Positions 33,482 through 43,577 of a stretch of DNA of 64,000 nt are shown here, in pieces. The position numbers and the translations under genes were made by a program. The notes below the pieces were generated by a model. The model saw nothing but the letters and a program-made list of their open reading frames with translations. It ran no database searches and was not told the origin of the DNA. The first letter of the stretch is position 1; each line of letters begins with the position of its first letter. Source of the DNA: Sphingopyxis sp. (GTDB taxonomy: Bacteria > Pseudomonadota > Alphaproteobacteria > Sphingomonadales > Sphingomonadaceae); contig JAEMRT010000004.1 in assembly GCA_016463225.1 (NCBI GenBank), positions 62,001 through 126,000 on the forward strand, given 5' to 3'.

Positions 33482-34615
33482 CTAGCCCGCGAGCGGCGGC
33501 GCCCCGCCAGCAGCGACCATCCGCTCGCCATCGATGACGATCGGACTCGCCAGCCCATCGACCGCGGCGCCCTCGGGCCGGAACCGCATCCCGCGCGCCG
33601 CAACCTGCGGGTCGGCAAACACCCCTGCAATATCGTTGATCGGCCCCGCGGGGACACCCTCCGCCTCAAGCGCCAGCGCCAGCGGCTGCGCGTCCCAACC
33701 CGCGATCCTTGCCGCGAGCAGCGGGATCAGCGCCGCCCGATTGGCCAACCGCACCGCGTTGGTGGCAAAACGCGCGTCATCGGCCCAGCCGGGCTCGCCC
33801 AGGATCATACATAATTTACGAAACTGACCGTCGTTGCCAACCGCGATTACCAACTGGCCGTCGGCGGTCGCGAACGCCTGATAGGGGACGACATTGGCGT
33901 GGCCATTGCCCATCCGGCGCGGCGATAGGCCGCTCGCGAGGTAATTGGCCGCCTGATTGGCGAGCACCCCGACCTGACAATCGAGCAGCGCCATGTCGAT
34001 ATGCGCGCCCAAACCCATGGCGTCACGGCGCCGCAACGCCGAAAGAATGGCGACGGTCGAATACATGCCGGTAAAGATGTCGGCATAGGCAATCCCTGCC
34101 TTTTGCGGCGCCCCGTCGGGCTCACCGGTCAGCGACATCGCGCCGCCCATCGCCTGGATGATGAAATCATAGCCCGCGCGGTGGGCATAGGGGCCGGTCT
34201 GCCCGAAGCCGGTGATCGAACAGACGATCAGCTGCGGAAAATCGGCGACCAGCTTTGCGGGATCGAGGCCATATTTCGCCAGTCCGCCGACCTTGTAATT
34301 TTCGATGACCACATCAGCGCCCGCAATCAGATCGCGGACCGCCGCCTGCCCCTCGACGGTGGCAATATCGATCGCTACCCCCGACTTGCCGCGGTTGGTG
34401 CTGTGATAATAGGCCGCGCCCAGATTTTCGCCGCCTTCGCCCGTCACAAACGGCGGTCCCCAGCTGCGCGTATCATCGCCAACCCCCGGCCGCTCGACCT
34501 TGACCACCTCGGCGCCCAGATCAGCGAGCAATTGCCCGCACCACGGCCCCGCGAGCACCCGCGCCAGTTCGACAACGCGGATGCCTGCGAGGGGTTTCGC
34601 CGCGCTATCCGCCAA
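33482..34615 (-). CDS. CaiB/BaiF family (class III) CoA-transferase
   Basis: The protein has 377 aa. N-terminal [20 protein letters not shown] and [18 protein letters not shown] are class III CoA-transferase signatures. The catalytic Asp is expected in [13 protein letters not shown]. It transfers CoA between acyl-CoA and a free acid. It overlaps gcdH by 11 nt (34605-34615), so the two are co-expressed. In known systems the partner is often glutarate or succinate CoA-transferase feeding glutaryl-CoA dehydrogenase (C7orf10/SUGCT-like); that substrate is inferred from the neighbour only. Confidence 0.88.
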   Translation of the reverse strand: MADSAAKPLAGIRVVELARVLAGPWCGQLLADLGAEVVKVERPGVGDDTRSWGPPFVTGEGGENLGAAYYHSTNRGKSGVAIDIATVEGQAAVRDLIAGADVVIENYKVGGLAKYGLDPAKLVADFPQLIVCSITGFGQTGPYAHRAGYDFIIQAMGGAMSLTGEPDGAPQKAGIAYADIFTGMYSTVAILSALRRRDAMGLGAHIDMALLDCQVGVLANQAANYLASGLSPRRMGNGHANVVPYQAFATADGQLVIAVGNDGQFRKLCMILGEPGWADDARFATNAVRLANRAALIPLLAARIAGWDAQPLALALEAEGVPAGPINDIAGVFADPQVAARGMRFRPEGAAVDGLASPIVIDGERMVAAGGAPPLAG

Positions 34616-35810
34616 AAGCGGAGATGCCGGTGATCGCGCGGCCCAGAATCAGCGCATGGACGTCGTGCGTGCCCTCATAGGTGTTCACCGTTTCGAGGTT
34701 CACCGCATGACGGATGACATGATAATCGGCCGAAATGCCGTTGCCGCCGTGCATGTCGCGCGCGACGCGGGCGATATCGAGCGCCTTGCCGCAATTGTTG
34801 CGCTTGAGCAGGCTGATTGCATCGGGGATCAGGCGCCCGTCGTCGATCAGGCGCCCGACGCGCAACGCCGCCTGCAACCCGAGCGCAATTTCGGTGAGCA
34901 TATTGGCGAGCTTCAGCTGGACGATCTGGTTCGCCGCCAGCGGCCGCCCGAACTGCTTGCGCTCGCCGGTGTAATTGCGCGCCGCCTCGTAGCAAAACTC
35001 CGCCGCGCCCATCGCACCCCAGCCGATGCCGTAGCGAGCGCGGTTGAGGCATCCGAACGGACCTTTCAGCCCCGACACATGCGGCAACAGCGCATCCTCG
35101 CCGACTTCGACCGAATCCATCACGATTTCGCCGGTGACCGATGCACGCAAGGACACCTTGCCCTCAATCTTCGGCGCCGACAGGCCTTTCATGCCCTTTT
35201 CGAGCACGAAACCGCGAATCGCCCCGTCATGCGCTTCCGACTTCGCCCACACGACGAAGACGTCGGCGATCGGCGAGTTGGTGATCCACATCTTGGCGCC
35301 CTTGAGGCGATATCCGCCCGCGATCTTTTCGGCGCGCGTCCGCATCCCGCCGGGGTCGCTGCCGGCATCGGGCTCGGTCAGCCCGAAACAGCCGACCAGT
35401 TCGCCCGAGGTCAGCCCGGGCAGGAATTTCCGCTTCTGCTCCTCGCTGCCATAGGCGTTGATCGGGTGGATCACGAGCGAGCTTTGCACCGAACAGGCCG
35501 AGCGGTAGCCCGAATCGACGCGCTCTACTTCGCGCGCGATCAGTCCGTAGCTGACATAATTCAGCCCGGCGCCGCCATATTCGGGATCAATCGTCGCGCC
35601 GAGCAGGCCGAGTGCGCCCATTTCCGACATGATCTCGCGGTCGAACCGCTCGTCGAGAAACGCCGAAGTGACGCGCGGCAACAGCGCATCGGTCGCGTAG
35701 GCGCGCGCCGTGTCGCGCACCATCCGCTCCTCTTCGCTCAGCTCGGCATCAAGCTGGAGGGGATCGAGCGGGTCGAGCGCTTCGATGCGCTGCGGGTCGG
35801 CGAGGGCCAT
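34605..35810 (-). CDS. gcdH: Glutaryl-CoA dehydrogenase
   Basis: The protein has 401 aa. It is an acyl-CoA dehydrogenase with [16 protein letters not shown] (FAD/substrate loop), [20 protein letters not shown] and the C-terminal [20 protein letters not shown]. The Glu in YEGTHD (residue 379) matches the catalytic Glu of human GCDH. It oxidises and decarboxylates glutaryl-CoA to crotonyl-CoA in lysine, tryptophan or aromatic-dicarboxylate breakdown. It is transcribed together with the CoA-transferase. Confidence 0.92.
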   Translation of the reverse strand: MALADPQRIEALDPLDPLQLDAELSEEERMVRDTARAYATDALLPRVTSAFLDERFDREIMSEMGALGLLGATIDPEYGGAGLNYVSYGLIAREVERVDSGYRSACSVQSSLVIHPINAYGSEEQKRKFLPGLTSGELVGCFGLTEPDAGSDPGGMRTRAEKIAGGYRLKGAKMWITNSPIADVFVVWAKSEAHDGAIRGFVLEKGMKGLSAPKIEGKVSLRASVTGEIVMDSVEVGEDALLPHVSGLKGPFGCLNRARYGIGWGAMGAAEFCYEAARNYTGERKQFGRPLAANQIVQLKLANMLTEIALGLQAALRVGRLIDDGRLIPDAISLLKRNNCGKALDIARVARDMHGGNGISADYHVIRHAVNLETVNTYEGTHDVHALILGRAITGISAFGG

Positions 35811-35857
35811 GAAGAAGGGCTTTCTCTCAAAGGCGAGCAGCCCTTTCGGGAGGCGCG

Positions 35858-36775
35858 CTAGGGGGTCGGTGCCGCGGTGCTGCGGGCAATCGCGGCAGCC
35901 GGGCTGTCGCGCGGCTCCAATATCGCCGCGGTCTCGATCAGGTCAAGCGCCCGCCGCGCCTCATGATAACGCCGCGCATCGATCAGCCAGTCGTTCGCGG
36001 TCGCCGCGCCGGGCATCGCCTCGACCTCGGCGATCGCAAGGTCGGCCTGGCCAGCGCCCAGATAGCGCCGCGCGCGATCCAGCCGCTCGGCCGCCCGCGG
36101 CGACTGCGTTCCCGCCGCGCGGACGACGAACAATTCGCCCAGTTCGCGGCGCAGCCCGGTCCACAGGCTGCCGCTGCCATCGCCGCCGCGGCCAACGAGC
36201 TGCGGCGCCAGCGTATCGAGTTCAGCACGCAATTGCTCGAGCGTCACCGGCTCGCGCGAGGTTTCGATGATCGTTTTCACCGCATTGGGCTGGTCGTCGC
36301 CGAAGCGCAGGCGCAGCTGGGCATCGAGATACCCGAGCGATAGCCCGCGATCGAGCGCGCGGCGCACCGCGAACGCGACCAGCAGCCCCTCGGAGCGCGA
36401 CGCATTGCCCGACGCCGATTCGGCCTGAAGCGTAATCCGCGACAGCCGTTGTTCGAGTTCGGCGACCCGCGCCGCCAGCGCGTTGGCGCCATCGACCGGC
36501 GCGACGATCAACGGCTGGCCCCCCGCGGTGCCTTTCGCAGCGGCGCCCGCGAGCAGCGCCGGGTCGGCAAGATCGCCGACCGTCTGCGTGTCGATTACCT
36601 TCGCCGCAGGTGCGGTGCCATCGCCGGTCAACCAGCGATTCGCCGCCCAGCCGCCACCAATAATGCCGATCAGCAGCAGGAGCAGGGCAGCGATGGCGAG
36701 CAGGCGAAACGATGGCCCGCTCGCCGGGACCACCCCGGCCGCAGGCGAGGGGGTGTCGATGCTGTCGATTGCCAT
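35858..36775 (-). CDS. Alphaproteobacterial Mic60/mitofilin-like membrane protein (COG4223)
   Basis: The protein has 305 aa. One transmembrane helix (residues ~25-47, [20 protein letters not shown]) is followed by a coiled-coil-like stretch ([20 protein letters not shown]). The C-terminal region [28 protein letters not shown] and [20 protein letters not shown] corresponds to the mitofilin domain. Location beside hemD-hemC is the known context for bacterial Mic60 relatives, which bend membranes. ATG 36775 has GAGAC just upstream. It follows hemD by 19 nt on the same strand and is probably co-transcribed with hemC-hemD. Confidence 0.82.
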   Translation of the reverse strand: MAIDSIDTPSPAAGVVPASGPSFRLLAIAALLLLLIGIIGGGWAANRWLTGDGTAPAAKVIDTQTVGDLADPALLAGAAAKGTAGGQPLIVAPVDGANALAARVAELEQRLSRITLQAESASGNASRSEGLLVAFAVRRALDRGLSLGYLDAQLRLRFGDDQPNAVKTIIETSREPVTLEQLRAELDTLAPQLVGRGGDGSGSLWTGLRRELGELFVVRAAGTQSPRAAERLDRARRYLGAGQADLAIAEVEAMPGAATANDWLIDARRYHEARRALDLIETAAILEPRDSPAAAIARSTAAPTP

Positions 36776-36794
36776 ATGTCTCTTTCGAACGACC

Positions 36795-37484
36795 CTATTT
36801 TCCGCCCTTGTGGCACAAAGCATGCGCCAGTGCCAACATTGCCGCGTCGGTGGGCTGTGTCGCGGCGGCCCGTTCGGCCCAGCCACCGCCCGCCGCCGCC
36901 GCGACAGCAGGGCTGATCGCTACAAGCGTCAGATGCGCGCGGATCGGGCCGATGAGGTCGGAAATCCGCTGCGCCGCGCGCACCGAATGGGCCAGCAGCA
37001 CCGCCGGTGCGGATACGCGGTTCGACCAGTCGTGTGGCGGCTCAACCGCATCGACCGCATAGCAGGCCAGCGGCTCCAGCGCCGCACCGCGCGGAACGAA
37101 TTCGGACCGATCACGGCCGCAAAGCCATAATATCCGGGCAATTTTTTCCGACGTCATGACATCAAGAAGGCGTTGGACATCGGTCTCGCCGGTTCGCACA
37201 ACCGTCAGGCCGACCGCCTGCGCGGCATCGGCGGTTGTCGCGCCTACCGCATAGACCGGCAGCGCAGCGAGGCGTGCGAGCTGTGGACCGGCGAGCCGAG
37301 CCGCCTGCGCGCTGGTGAGCAGCAGCGCGTCGAAATCCTCCGGCAGCGGCGGCGTCCATGGCATCGCCTGCGCGGCAAACAGCGGCATCGCATAGGCATC
37401 GAGGCCCAGCGCGGTCGCGCGCGCCATCGTGGCACTATTGCCCGGTTCGGGGCGGGTCACGATCAGCGGCACGCCGCCACTCAT
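36795..37484 (-). CDS. hemD: Uroporphyrinogen-III synthase
   Basis: The protein has 229 aa. The family is sequence-variable, but the N-terminal PLIVTRPEPGNSATMARA, the mid FDALLLTSAQAARLAG and the position after hemC support HemD. It closes hydroxymethylbilane to uroporphyrinogen III, shared by heme, siroheme and cobalamin routes. The ATG overlaps the hemC stop (37481-37484). Confidence 0.88.
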   Translation of the reverse strand: MSGGVPLIVTRPEPGNSATMARATALGLDAYAMPLFAAQAMPWTPPLPEDFDALLLTSAQAARLAGPQLARLAALPVYAVGATTADAAQAVGLTVVRTGETDVQRLLDVMTSEKIARILWLCGRDRSEFVPRGAALEPLACYAVDAVEPPHDWSNRVSAPAVLLAHSVRAAQRISDLIGPIRAHLTLVAISPAVAAAAGGGWAERAAATQPTDAAMLALAHALCHKGGK

Positions 37485-38428
37485 GCCGCGAACAACCCCC
37501 GCACCGTATCGGGGGCATCATCGAGCAACCGCCGCGCCAGCGCCGCCGCGGCATCGTCATGGTCGATGACGGCATATCCGGCGGCATGATCGGCGCCGTC
37601 GTCCGAATATATCTCGGCATCGAGCCGGAGCGTGCCATCGCCCAGCCAATGCGCGTGCGCCGCCACGGGCGAGCGGCAATCGCCGCCCAGTGCCGCCAGA
37701 AAGGCGCGCTCGGCGGCCACCGCGCGGTGCGTCGGCGCATGATCGATCGCGCGCAACAGCGCCAGCGCAGCGCCATCGGCGGCGCGGCACTCGATGCCGA
37801 TCGCGCCCTGCGAGGCCGCGGGCAACAGCACTGCCGCATCCTGCGCGGTACCGACAGCATGCATCCCCAGCCGGTCGAGCCCCGCCGCCGCCAGCAAGGT
37901 CGCATCGGCGTCGCCCGCCGCCAGCTTCGCCAGCCGCGTCGCGACATTGCCGCGCAGCAGCACCGGTTTCAGGTCGGGGCGAATCCGCCGCACCTGCGCG
38001 GCGCGGCGCGGACTGCTTGTCCCCAGCCGCGCGCCATAAGGCAGGTCGGCGATGCTGGTCACTGCAATATCGCCCCGCACCACCAGCCGGTCGCGCGGAT
38101 CGGCGCGTTCGAGCATCGCTCCAAGCGCAAAGCGCGCATCGCGCAGCGTTTCGACGTCCTTCAGCGAATGGACCGCAATGTCGATCACCCCGGCATCGAG
38201 CGCCGCATCGAGCTCGCGCGTCCACAACTCCTTACCGCCAACTTCCGCAAGCGCGCGGTCCTGAATGCGATCACCCGTCGCGGTCATCGGCACGATCTCA
38301 AGCGCCTCAGCCGCGATGCCATGGGTGGCCATCAACGCCGCCACGGTCATATGCGCTTGCGCCATCGCGAGCGGCGACGCGCGGGTGCCGATACGTAGCG
38401 GGTGTTCGATTGTTGGTAAGTCGGTCAT
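37481..38428 (-). CDS. hemC: Hydroxymethylbilane synthase (porphobilinogen deaminase)
   Basis: The protein has 315 aa. It has LRIGTRASPLAMAQAHMT at the N-terminus, VHSLKDVET, YGARLGTSSPRRAAQVRRI and, near residue ~240, AALGGDCRSPVAAHA, the cofactor-Cys loop (Cys for dipyrromethane). ATG 38428 is preferred over an upstream start at 38482, which would add an unlikely tail. It is divergent from tsaD with 62 bp between starts. It makes hydroxymethylbilane for the same tetrapyrrole pool used by CobA. Confidence 0.94.
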   Translation of the reverse strand: MTDLPTIEHPLRIGTRASPLAMAQAHMTVAALMATHGIAAEALEIVPMTATGDRIQDRALAEVGGKELWTRELDAALDAGVIDIAVHSLKDVETLRDARFALGAMLERADPRDRLVVRGDIAVTSIADLPYGARLGTSSPRRAAQVRRIRPDLKPVLLRGNVATRLAKLAAGDADATLLAAAGLDRLGMHAVGTAQDAAVLLPAASQGAIGIECRAADGAALALLRAIDHAPTHRAVAAERAFLAALGGDCRSPVAAHAHWLGDGTLRLDAEIYSDDGADHAAGYAVIDHDDAAAALARRLLDDAPDTVRGLFAA

Positions 38429-38490
38429 CGCGATGCTGCTAGCGCGGCTTGCCCTGTCGATAAAGGGGCGGGTAAGGGACACGCAAGATT

Positions 38491-39525
38491 ATGACTCTCA
38501 TCCTTGGCCTTGAATCGAGCTGCGACGAAACCGCGGCGGCGCTTGTTGACAGCGATCGGCACATTTTGGCGCACCGCGTCGCGGGGCAGGAGGCCGAGCA
38601 TAGCCCCTTTGGCGGCGTCGTACCCGAAATCGCCGCGCGCGCGCATGTCGACCGGCTCGCCCCGATCGTCGCCGGGGTGCTCGCCGACGCCGGCGTGTCG
38701 CTCGCCGATGTTGATGCGGTCGCCGCGACTGCGGGTCCCGGCCTGATCGGCGGGGTGATGGTGGGGCTGGTGACCGGCAAGGCGCTCGCCCATGCCGCGA
38801 ACAAGCCGCTGATCGCGGTCAATCATCTCGAGGGCCATGCGCTGTCACCGCGACTCGTCGATCCCGGCCTCACCTTTCCCTATCTGCTGCTGCTCGTCTC
38901 GGGTGGCCATTGCCAGTTGCTGCTGGTCAAGGGCGTCGGCGATTATCGCCGCCTCGCCACCACGATCGACGATGCCGCGGGCGAAGCGTTCGACAAGACC
39001 GCCAAGCTGCTCGGGCTCGGCTATCCCGGCGGCCCCGCGGTCGAGCGCATCGCGCAGGATGGCAACCCCCACGCCGTGCCGCTGCCGCGCCCGCTCGTCG
39101 GCAGCGCCGAACCGCATTTCTCCTTCGCCGGGCTCAAGAGCGCCGTCGCCCGCGCGGCTGCGAGCGGTGCGCACAGCATCCCCGACCTTGCGGCCTCTTT
39201 CCAGCAGGCGGTCGTCGACTGCCTCGTCGATCGCAGCCGCATCGCGCTCTCCGCGTGCCCCGACGCGACCGCGTTCGTCGTTGCGGGCGGGGTGGCTGCG
39301 AATGGTGCGATCCGTACTGCGCTGACCGATCTCGCCACGCGCTTCGACCGCCCCTTCGTCGCACCGCCCTTGTGGCTCTGCACCGACAATGGCGCGATGA
39401 TCGCCTGGGCCGGCGCCGAGCGTTTCGCGGCGGGGCTTTTCGACGATCTGTCGGTCGCCGCGCGTCCGCGCTGGCCGCTCGATCCCGATGCTGAAACCGT
39501 GCGCGGCGCCGGAGTTAAAGCATGA
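38491..39525 (+). CDS. tsaD: tRNA N6-threonylcarbamoyladenosine synthase subunit
   Basis: The protein has 344 aa. Kae1/TsaD hallmarks are [47 protein letters not shown] and the metal site NHLEGHALS (H112, H116), then [10 protein letters not shown] and [19 protein letters not shown]. It makes t6A37 in ANN-decoding tRNAs with TsaB/C/E. It shares an ATGA overlap with gpsA. Confidence 0.97.
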   Translation: MTLILGLESSCDETAAALVDSDRHILAHRVAGQEAEHSPFGGVVPEIAARAHVDRLAPIVAGVLADAGVSLADVDAVAATAGPGLIGGVMVGLVTGKALAHAANKPLIAVNHLEGHALSPRLVDPGLTFPYLLLLVSGGHCQLLLVKGVGDYRRLATTIDDAAGEAFDKTAKLLGLGYPGGPAVERIAQDGNPHAVPLPRPLVGSAEPHFSFAGLKSAVARAAASGAHSIPDLAASFQQAVVDCLVDRSRIALSACPDATAFVVAGGVAANGAIRTALTDLATRFDRPFVAPPLWLCTDNGAMIAWAGAERFAAGLFDDLSVAARPRWPLDPDAETVRGAGVKA

Positions 39526-40529
39526 CTCGTGAAAGCATGACGTCATATCGAAACTTCGGCGTTATCGGCGGCGGCGCGTGGGGGACCGCGCTCGCGCAGC
39601 TGCTCGCCGCTGATGGCGCGCCGGTCCGCCTGTGGGCGCGCGAGGATGATGTCGTCGCCGCGATCAATGCCGATCATCGCAATCCGGTCTTTCTGCCCGG
39701 CGCGGCACTGTCGGCGTCGCTCACCGCGACCGGCGCGCTCGCCGACATGGCTGACCTCGACGCGCTGCTCGTCGTCGTGCCGGTGCCATTCCTGCGCGCC
39801 GTTCTCGCCGAGCTGCCCGCGGGCGACGCGCCGCTGATCTTTTGCAGCAAGGGGATGGAGGCGGGCAGTTTTGCTTTCCCGATCGACATGGCGCGCGAGC
39901 TCGCGCCGCAGCGGCCGCATGCCGTGCTCTCCGGCCCGACCTTCGCGCACGAGGTTGCCGCGGGCCTGCCGACCGCAATCACCCTCGCCGCTGCCGATCC
40001 CGACCTCGCCGCCGCCATCGCCGGCGCGATCGCGCGGCCGCATTTCCGCCCTTATGTGTCGACCGACGTCATCGGCGCCGAGATTGGCGGCGCGATCAAG
40101 AATATCCTCGCCATCGCCTGCGGCATCGTCGACGGCGCCGGGCTCGGCCTCAACGCCCGCGCCGCGCTGATCAGCCGCGGTTTTGCCGAAATGACGCGTT
40201 TCGGGCTGGCGCGCGGCGCACAGGCGGAGACGCTCGCGGGGCTGGCCGGGCTCGGCGATCTCGTCCTCACCTGCACCTCGGCCAATTCGCGCAATTTCGC
40301 GCTCGGCCACGGGCTGGGGCGCGGCGAAGATGCCGCGACGCTGATGGCCGACCGCCGTACCGTCGCCGAGGGTGCGTTCAGCGCCCCCGTGGTCGCCGCC
40401 GCGGCGCGCGCCGACGGCATCGACATGCCGATCTGCGACACGGTGGCACAGCTGGTGGCGGGAGAAACGCGCGTGTCCGACGCCATTCATGCCCTGCTCA
40501 GCCGCCCGCTGCGATCCGAGGGTCGGTGA
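39522..40529 (+). CDS. gpsA: Glycerol-3-phosphate dehydrogenase [NAD(P)+]
   Basis: The protein has 335 aa. It has the Rossmann motif [16 protein letters not shown], then [37 protein letters not shown] (active-site Lys in IKN) and [19 protein letters not shown]. It makes sn-glycerol-3-phosphate for phospholipids. The start overlaps the tsaD stop (ATGA at 39522); ATG 39537, with GTGAAAGC upstream, is a five-residue shorter alternative. Confidence 0.96.
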   Translation: MTRESMTSYRNFGVIGGGAWGTALAQLLAADGAPVRLWAREDDVVAAINADHRNPVFLPGAALSASLTATGALADMADLDALLVVVPVPFLRAVLAELPAGDAPLIFCSKGMEAGSFAFPIDMARELAPQRPHAVLSGPTFAHEVAAGLPTAITLAAADPDLAAAIAGAIARPHFRPYVSTDVIGAEIGGAIKNILAIACGIVDGAGLGLNARAALISRGFAEMTRFGLARGAQAETLAGLAGLGDLVLTCTSANSRNFALGHGLGRGEDAATLMADRRTVAEGAFSAPVVAAAARADGIDMPICDTVAQLVAGETRVSDAIHALLSRPLRSEGR

Positions 40530-40605
40530 ACCTTAGCACAGATTTGCCTGCGCCCCCGCACCGCGCTAGACTGCGGACCGGGGATCAGCAGAAGGGGCGG
40601 CGGGC

Positions 40606-42141
40606 TTGAGCCAGACGGACAGCGCAGCCGCGCCGCCAGCATCGGGCGCCCCCTCGGGCGACGCCGACACCGCCGCGCTTGCCAAGGGCGGGCGCACCAA
40701 CTTCTTCGGCTTCATCCTGCGCCTCGTCGCGCGCCTGCCCTTCCTCTACGTCGCCGGCCGCTGGTACGGGCCCGAAGCGGTCGGGCGCTTCGCCTTTGCC
40801 GTGCTCGTCATCGAACTTGTCGCGCAGCTCGCGACGCTGGGGCTCAAGCGCGGGCTTGCCGAACAGTTGAGCGCGCCCGGCGCCGATCATCGCACCGTCG
40901 TCTGGGATGGCATGTTCGTCGCACTGCTCGCCTCGGCGGCGGGTTCGGCGCTGCTCTTTTTGCTGCCGCAACTGATGTTCCCCGCCGGCGATCTCGACTG
41001 GATCGATCGCTGGATGGCGCTGCTCGTCTTTGCCATCGCCGGCACCGACATCGCGCTTGCCGCATGCGCCTATCGCTTCGACGTTGGCGCGACGGTGCGC
41101 GCGCGCGCGGTCGTCGAACCCTGGGTGATCAGCGCCGCGGCGGCGGGCTTCTGGTTCGTATCAGTGCGCGACGGGCTGATGCTGTCCTATGCCGCCGCGA
41201 TGATCGGCGCCTTCCTGACCGCGCTGATCCCGATGCTGCGCCATTATGGCGGGCCGCGCGGCTGGCAGCCGCATCCGGCGCACCTGATCGCAGTTGCGCG
41301 GCGCAACGCCCCGCTCGCCGCCGCCGACGCAATCGAATGGGGCACGCGCCGCCTCGATCTGTTCATCCTCGGCCAGTTCACCTCGCCGACGATCTACGGC
41401 ATTTATTACATGGCGCAGCAGGTCGCATCGCTGCCGCAAAAGCTCAAGACCAGCTTCGAGCCGATCCTCGGCCCGGTCATCACCCGCAACCTGGCTGAAA
41501 ACCGGCTTGCCGCCGTGGCGGCACAAGTCAGTCAGGTCGGCTTCTGGATCATCGCCGCGCAGGCCGGGGTCGCGCTCGCGCTCGGCATCCCGGGCGAGGC
41601 GGTGATGGGCCTCGTTGGCCCCGAATTCGTCAGCGGTACCGCCGCGCTCGCCTTCCTGCTCGCCGCCGAAGTCGTCGCTGCGACCGCGGTCGTCAGCGAG
41701 GCGGCGCTGGTCTATGTCGCGCGGCACCGTAATCTTTTGATCAGCATCGCGACGCTCGCGCTGCAAGCGGTGTTCAGCGTCGCGCTGATCCTGATCGCAA
41801 AATCGATGGACATGCCGCCGATCTCTTATGCGGCGGCCGTCGCGCTCGCGCTGATGCTCGCGCTCGGCTTTGCCTCGGTGGTGAAAGCGCGGCTGCTCGC
41901 GCATGTCCTGAAGGCACCGGTCAACAGCCTGCGCTGGGCGCTCGTCTGGGCGACCGCGGGCGCCGCGATCCTCGGCTGGGGCGCGACGCAACTGCCCGAA
42001 TGGGCCGAGCTGTTGATCGGCGTGCCGGTGATCCTCGGCATCTATTCGTGGCTGATCTGGACGCGCGGTTTCGGCCCCGCCGATCGCGCACTGTTCAAGA
42101 AACATCCGGATACGGCCACCGGCGAACCGACCGCCGTCTAA
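40606..42141 (+). CDS. Lipopolysaccharide/polysaccharide flippase-like membrane protein (MOP superfamily)
   Basis: The protein has 511 aa with about 12-14 hydrophobic helices, Wzx/MurJ-like. It has FFGFILRLVARLPFLYVAGR at the N-terminus and FILGQFTSPTIYGIYYMAQQ in the middle, typical of the polysaccharide_synt family. It probably flips a lipid-linked glycan across the inner membrane. The start is TTG 40606 with AAGGGG upstream; no ATG fits as well. It stands alone, 76 bp after gpsA, and faces the small minus-strand gene. Confidence 0.85.
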   Translation: MSQTDSAAAPPASGAPSGDADTAALAKGGRTNFFGFILRLVARLPFLYVAGRWYGPEAVGRFAFAVLVIELVAQLATLGLKRGLAEQLSAPGADHRTVVWDGMFVALLASAAGSALLFLLPQLMFPAGDLDWIDRWMALLVFAIAGTDIALAACAYRFDVGATVRARAVVEPWVISAAAAGFWFVSVRDGLMLSYAAAMIGAFLTALIPMLRHYGGPRGWQPHPAHLIAVARRNAPLAAADAIEWGTRRLDLFILGQFTSPTIYGIYYMAQQVASLPQKLKTSFEPILGPVITRNLAENRLAAVAAQVSQVGFWIIAAQAGVALALGIPGEAVMGLVGPEFVSGTAALAFLLAAEVVAATAVVSEAALVYVARHRNLLISIATLALQAVFSVALILIAKSMDMPPISYAAAVALALMLALGFASVVKARLLAHVLKAPVNSLRWALVWATAGAAILGWGATQLPEWAELLIGVPVILGIYSWLIWTRGFGPADRALFKKHPDTATGEPTAV

Positions 42142-42154
42142 AGTCCGGCGTAGC

Positions 42155-42412
42155 TTATTTCACCGCGTCCTGCGCGGCATCACCAACATTCTGTGCCGCA
42201 TCGCCGACCTTTTGCGCCGCTTCGGTGATCGCCCCGGTCTCGGCGCTGTCGTTGGCGAGGAACTGGAACGCAAAAAAGCCAGCAGCCGCCAGCACGACCA
42301 GCAGGATCAGGCCCATGCCCAACCCGCCGCCGCGCCGCGGTTCGCGGTCGATGATCGTCGTGGTGTGCGTCGTCCCGTCGGGCGCGCGCGTCTCGTGTAT
42401 CTCGTCGGCCAT
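42155..42412 (-). CDS. Small single-pass membrane protein with Ala/Gln/Asp repeats
   Basis: The protein has 85 aa from ATG 42412, preceded by AGGAGGATGAT; a Met six residues upstream lacks a site. The N-terminal part is polar with Arg (IIDREPRRGGG), one helix is LGMGLILLVVLAAAGFFAFQ, and the C-terminus is a short amphipathic repeat (AAQKVGDAAQNVGDAAQDAV) with a ~7-residue period. It could be a stress or envelope protein; no family was recognised. It lies downstream of the PfkB kinase gene on the same strand, with a 57-nt gap. Confidence 0.7.
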   Translation of the reverse strand: MADEIHETRAPDGTTHTTTIIDREPRRGGGLGMGLILLVVLAAAGFFAFQFLANDSAETGAITEAAQKVGDAAQNVGDAAQDAVK

Positions 42413-42469
42413 ATCATCCTCCTGTGCCATTCATCTGGCGCATAGGACGCGTTGGGTGGCCGAAAGTTC

Positions 42470-43468
42470 CTAGCCCAGCCGTTCGGCAACCCTGGCGCGC
42501 AGGTCGGTCTGGGCGCGCGGGCCAACCTGCGCGATGATTTCGCGCGCGCACACCGCGCCCATCGTCAGGCAGTCAGCGATCGGGCGGCCTTCGGCCAGAC
42601 CCGACAGGAAGCCGGCGGCGAACAGGTCACCCGCGCCGGTCGTATCGACGACATCGTCGATCGGCTCGGCCGCAACCTCGGTGCGTTCGCCGCCCGTGAC
42701 CGCAACCGCGCCTTTTTCACCGCGCGTCGCGACGAGCAACGGCACATCGGCCGCGACGCGCGCCAGCGCGGTTTCGAAATCATCCACCTCTGCCAGCACG
42801 AGCAGCTCGGCTTCATTGGCGAACAGGATGTCGATCTCGCGCGCCGCGGTCATCCGGCGGAAATCCTCGCCATGCCCCGCGACGACGAAGGTGTCCGACA
42901 AGGTGAAGGCGACGCGGCGCCCGGCCGCCTTGGCCAGCCCGATAGCTTCGGCCATCGCCGCGCGCGAAGCGTCGGCGTTCCATAAATAGCCTTCGAGATA
43001 GAGGATGTCGGCGTCGGCGATCAGCGCGGCGTCGAGCGATTCGCGGCCCAGATTCTGCGAGGCGCCCAGGAAGGTGTTCATCGTCCGCTGGCCGTCGGGA
43101 GTCACGAGGATCAGGCAGCGCGCGGTCGGCGCGCCACCGGACTGGGCCGGCGTGTCGAACGCGACCCCCAGCGCGGTGAGGTCATGGGTAAACACATGAC
43201 CCAGCTGATCGTCGGCGACCTGACCGATAAAGCCGCAGCGGCGCCCGAGCGCCGCCATCCCGGCCAGCGTGTTCGCCGCGCTGCCGCCTGACATTTCGAT
43301 CGCCGGTCCCATCGCCGCATAGAGCCGTTCGGCCTCGTCGGCGTCGATGAGCCGCATCGACCCCTTGACCAGATTTTCGGCCTCGATCAGCGCGTCGTCG
43401 GCGCGGGCGATGACGTCGACAATGGCATTGCCGATGGCAACAACGTCGAAACGGGCGGTGGCGGCCAT
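42470..43468 (-). CDS. PfkB-family carbohydrate/adenosine kinase
   Basis: The protein has 332 aa. It is a ribokinase-type fold with MSGGSAANTLAGMAALGRR near residue 58 and the C-terminal ATP-site motif DVVDTTGAGDLFAAGFLSG, with the catalytic Asp in GAGD. The N-terminus (FDVVAIGNAIVDVIA) and the long insert are like the adenosine-kinase-type PfkB proteins of alphaproteobacteria. The substrate, adenosine or a sugar, is not decided. AGGATATTTT precedes ATG 43468; a Met further upstream is less supported. It is divergent from the EI24 gene. Confidence 0.88.
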   Translation of the reverse strand: MAATARFDVVAIGNAIVDVIARADDALIEAENLVKGSMRLIDADEAERLYAAMGPAIEMSGGSAANTLAGMAALGRRCGFIGQVADDQLGHVFTHDLTALGVAFDTPAQSGGAPTARCLILVTPDGQRTMNTFLGASQNLGRESLDAALIADADILYLEGYLWNADASRAAMAEAIGLAKAAGRRVAFTLSDTFVVAGHGEDFRRMTAAREIDILFANEAELLVLAEVDDFETALARVAADVPLLVATRGEKGAVAVTGGERTEVAAEPIDDVVDTTGAGDLFAAGFLSGLAEGRPIADCLTMGAVCAREIIAQVGPRAQTDLRARVAERLG

Positions 43469-43577
43469 AAAATATCCTGTGATGCGGGAAAAAAGCTGCC
43501 GCGCTTTAGGGATGGCAGCGGTGCAAGGCAAGCGCAACGCTTGACGCAGACGCCGCTGCCTACCATCCCCCAAAAGG

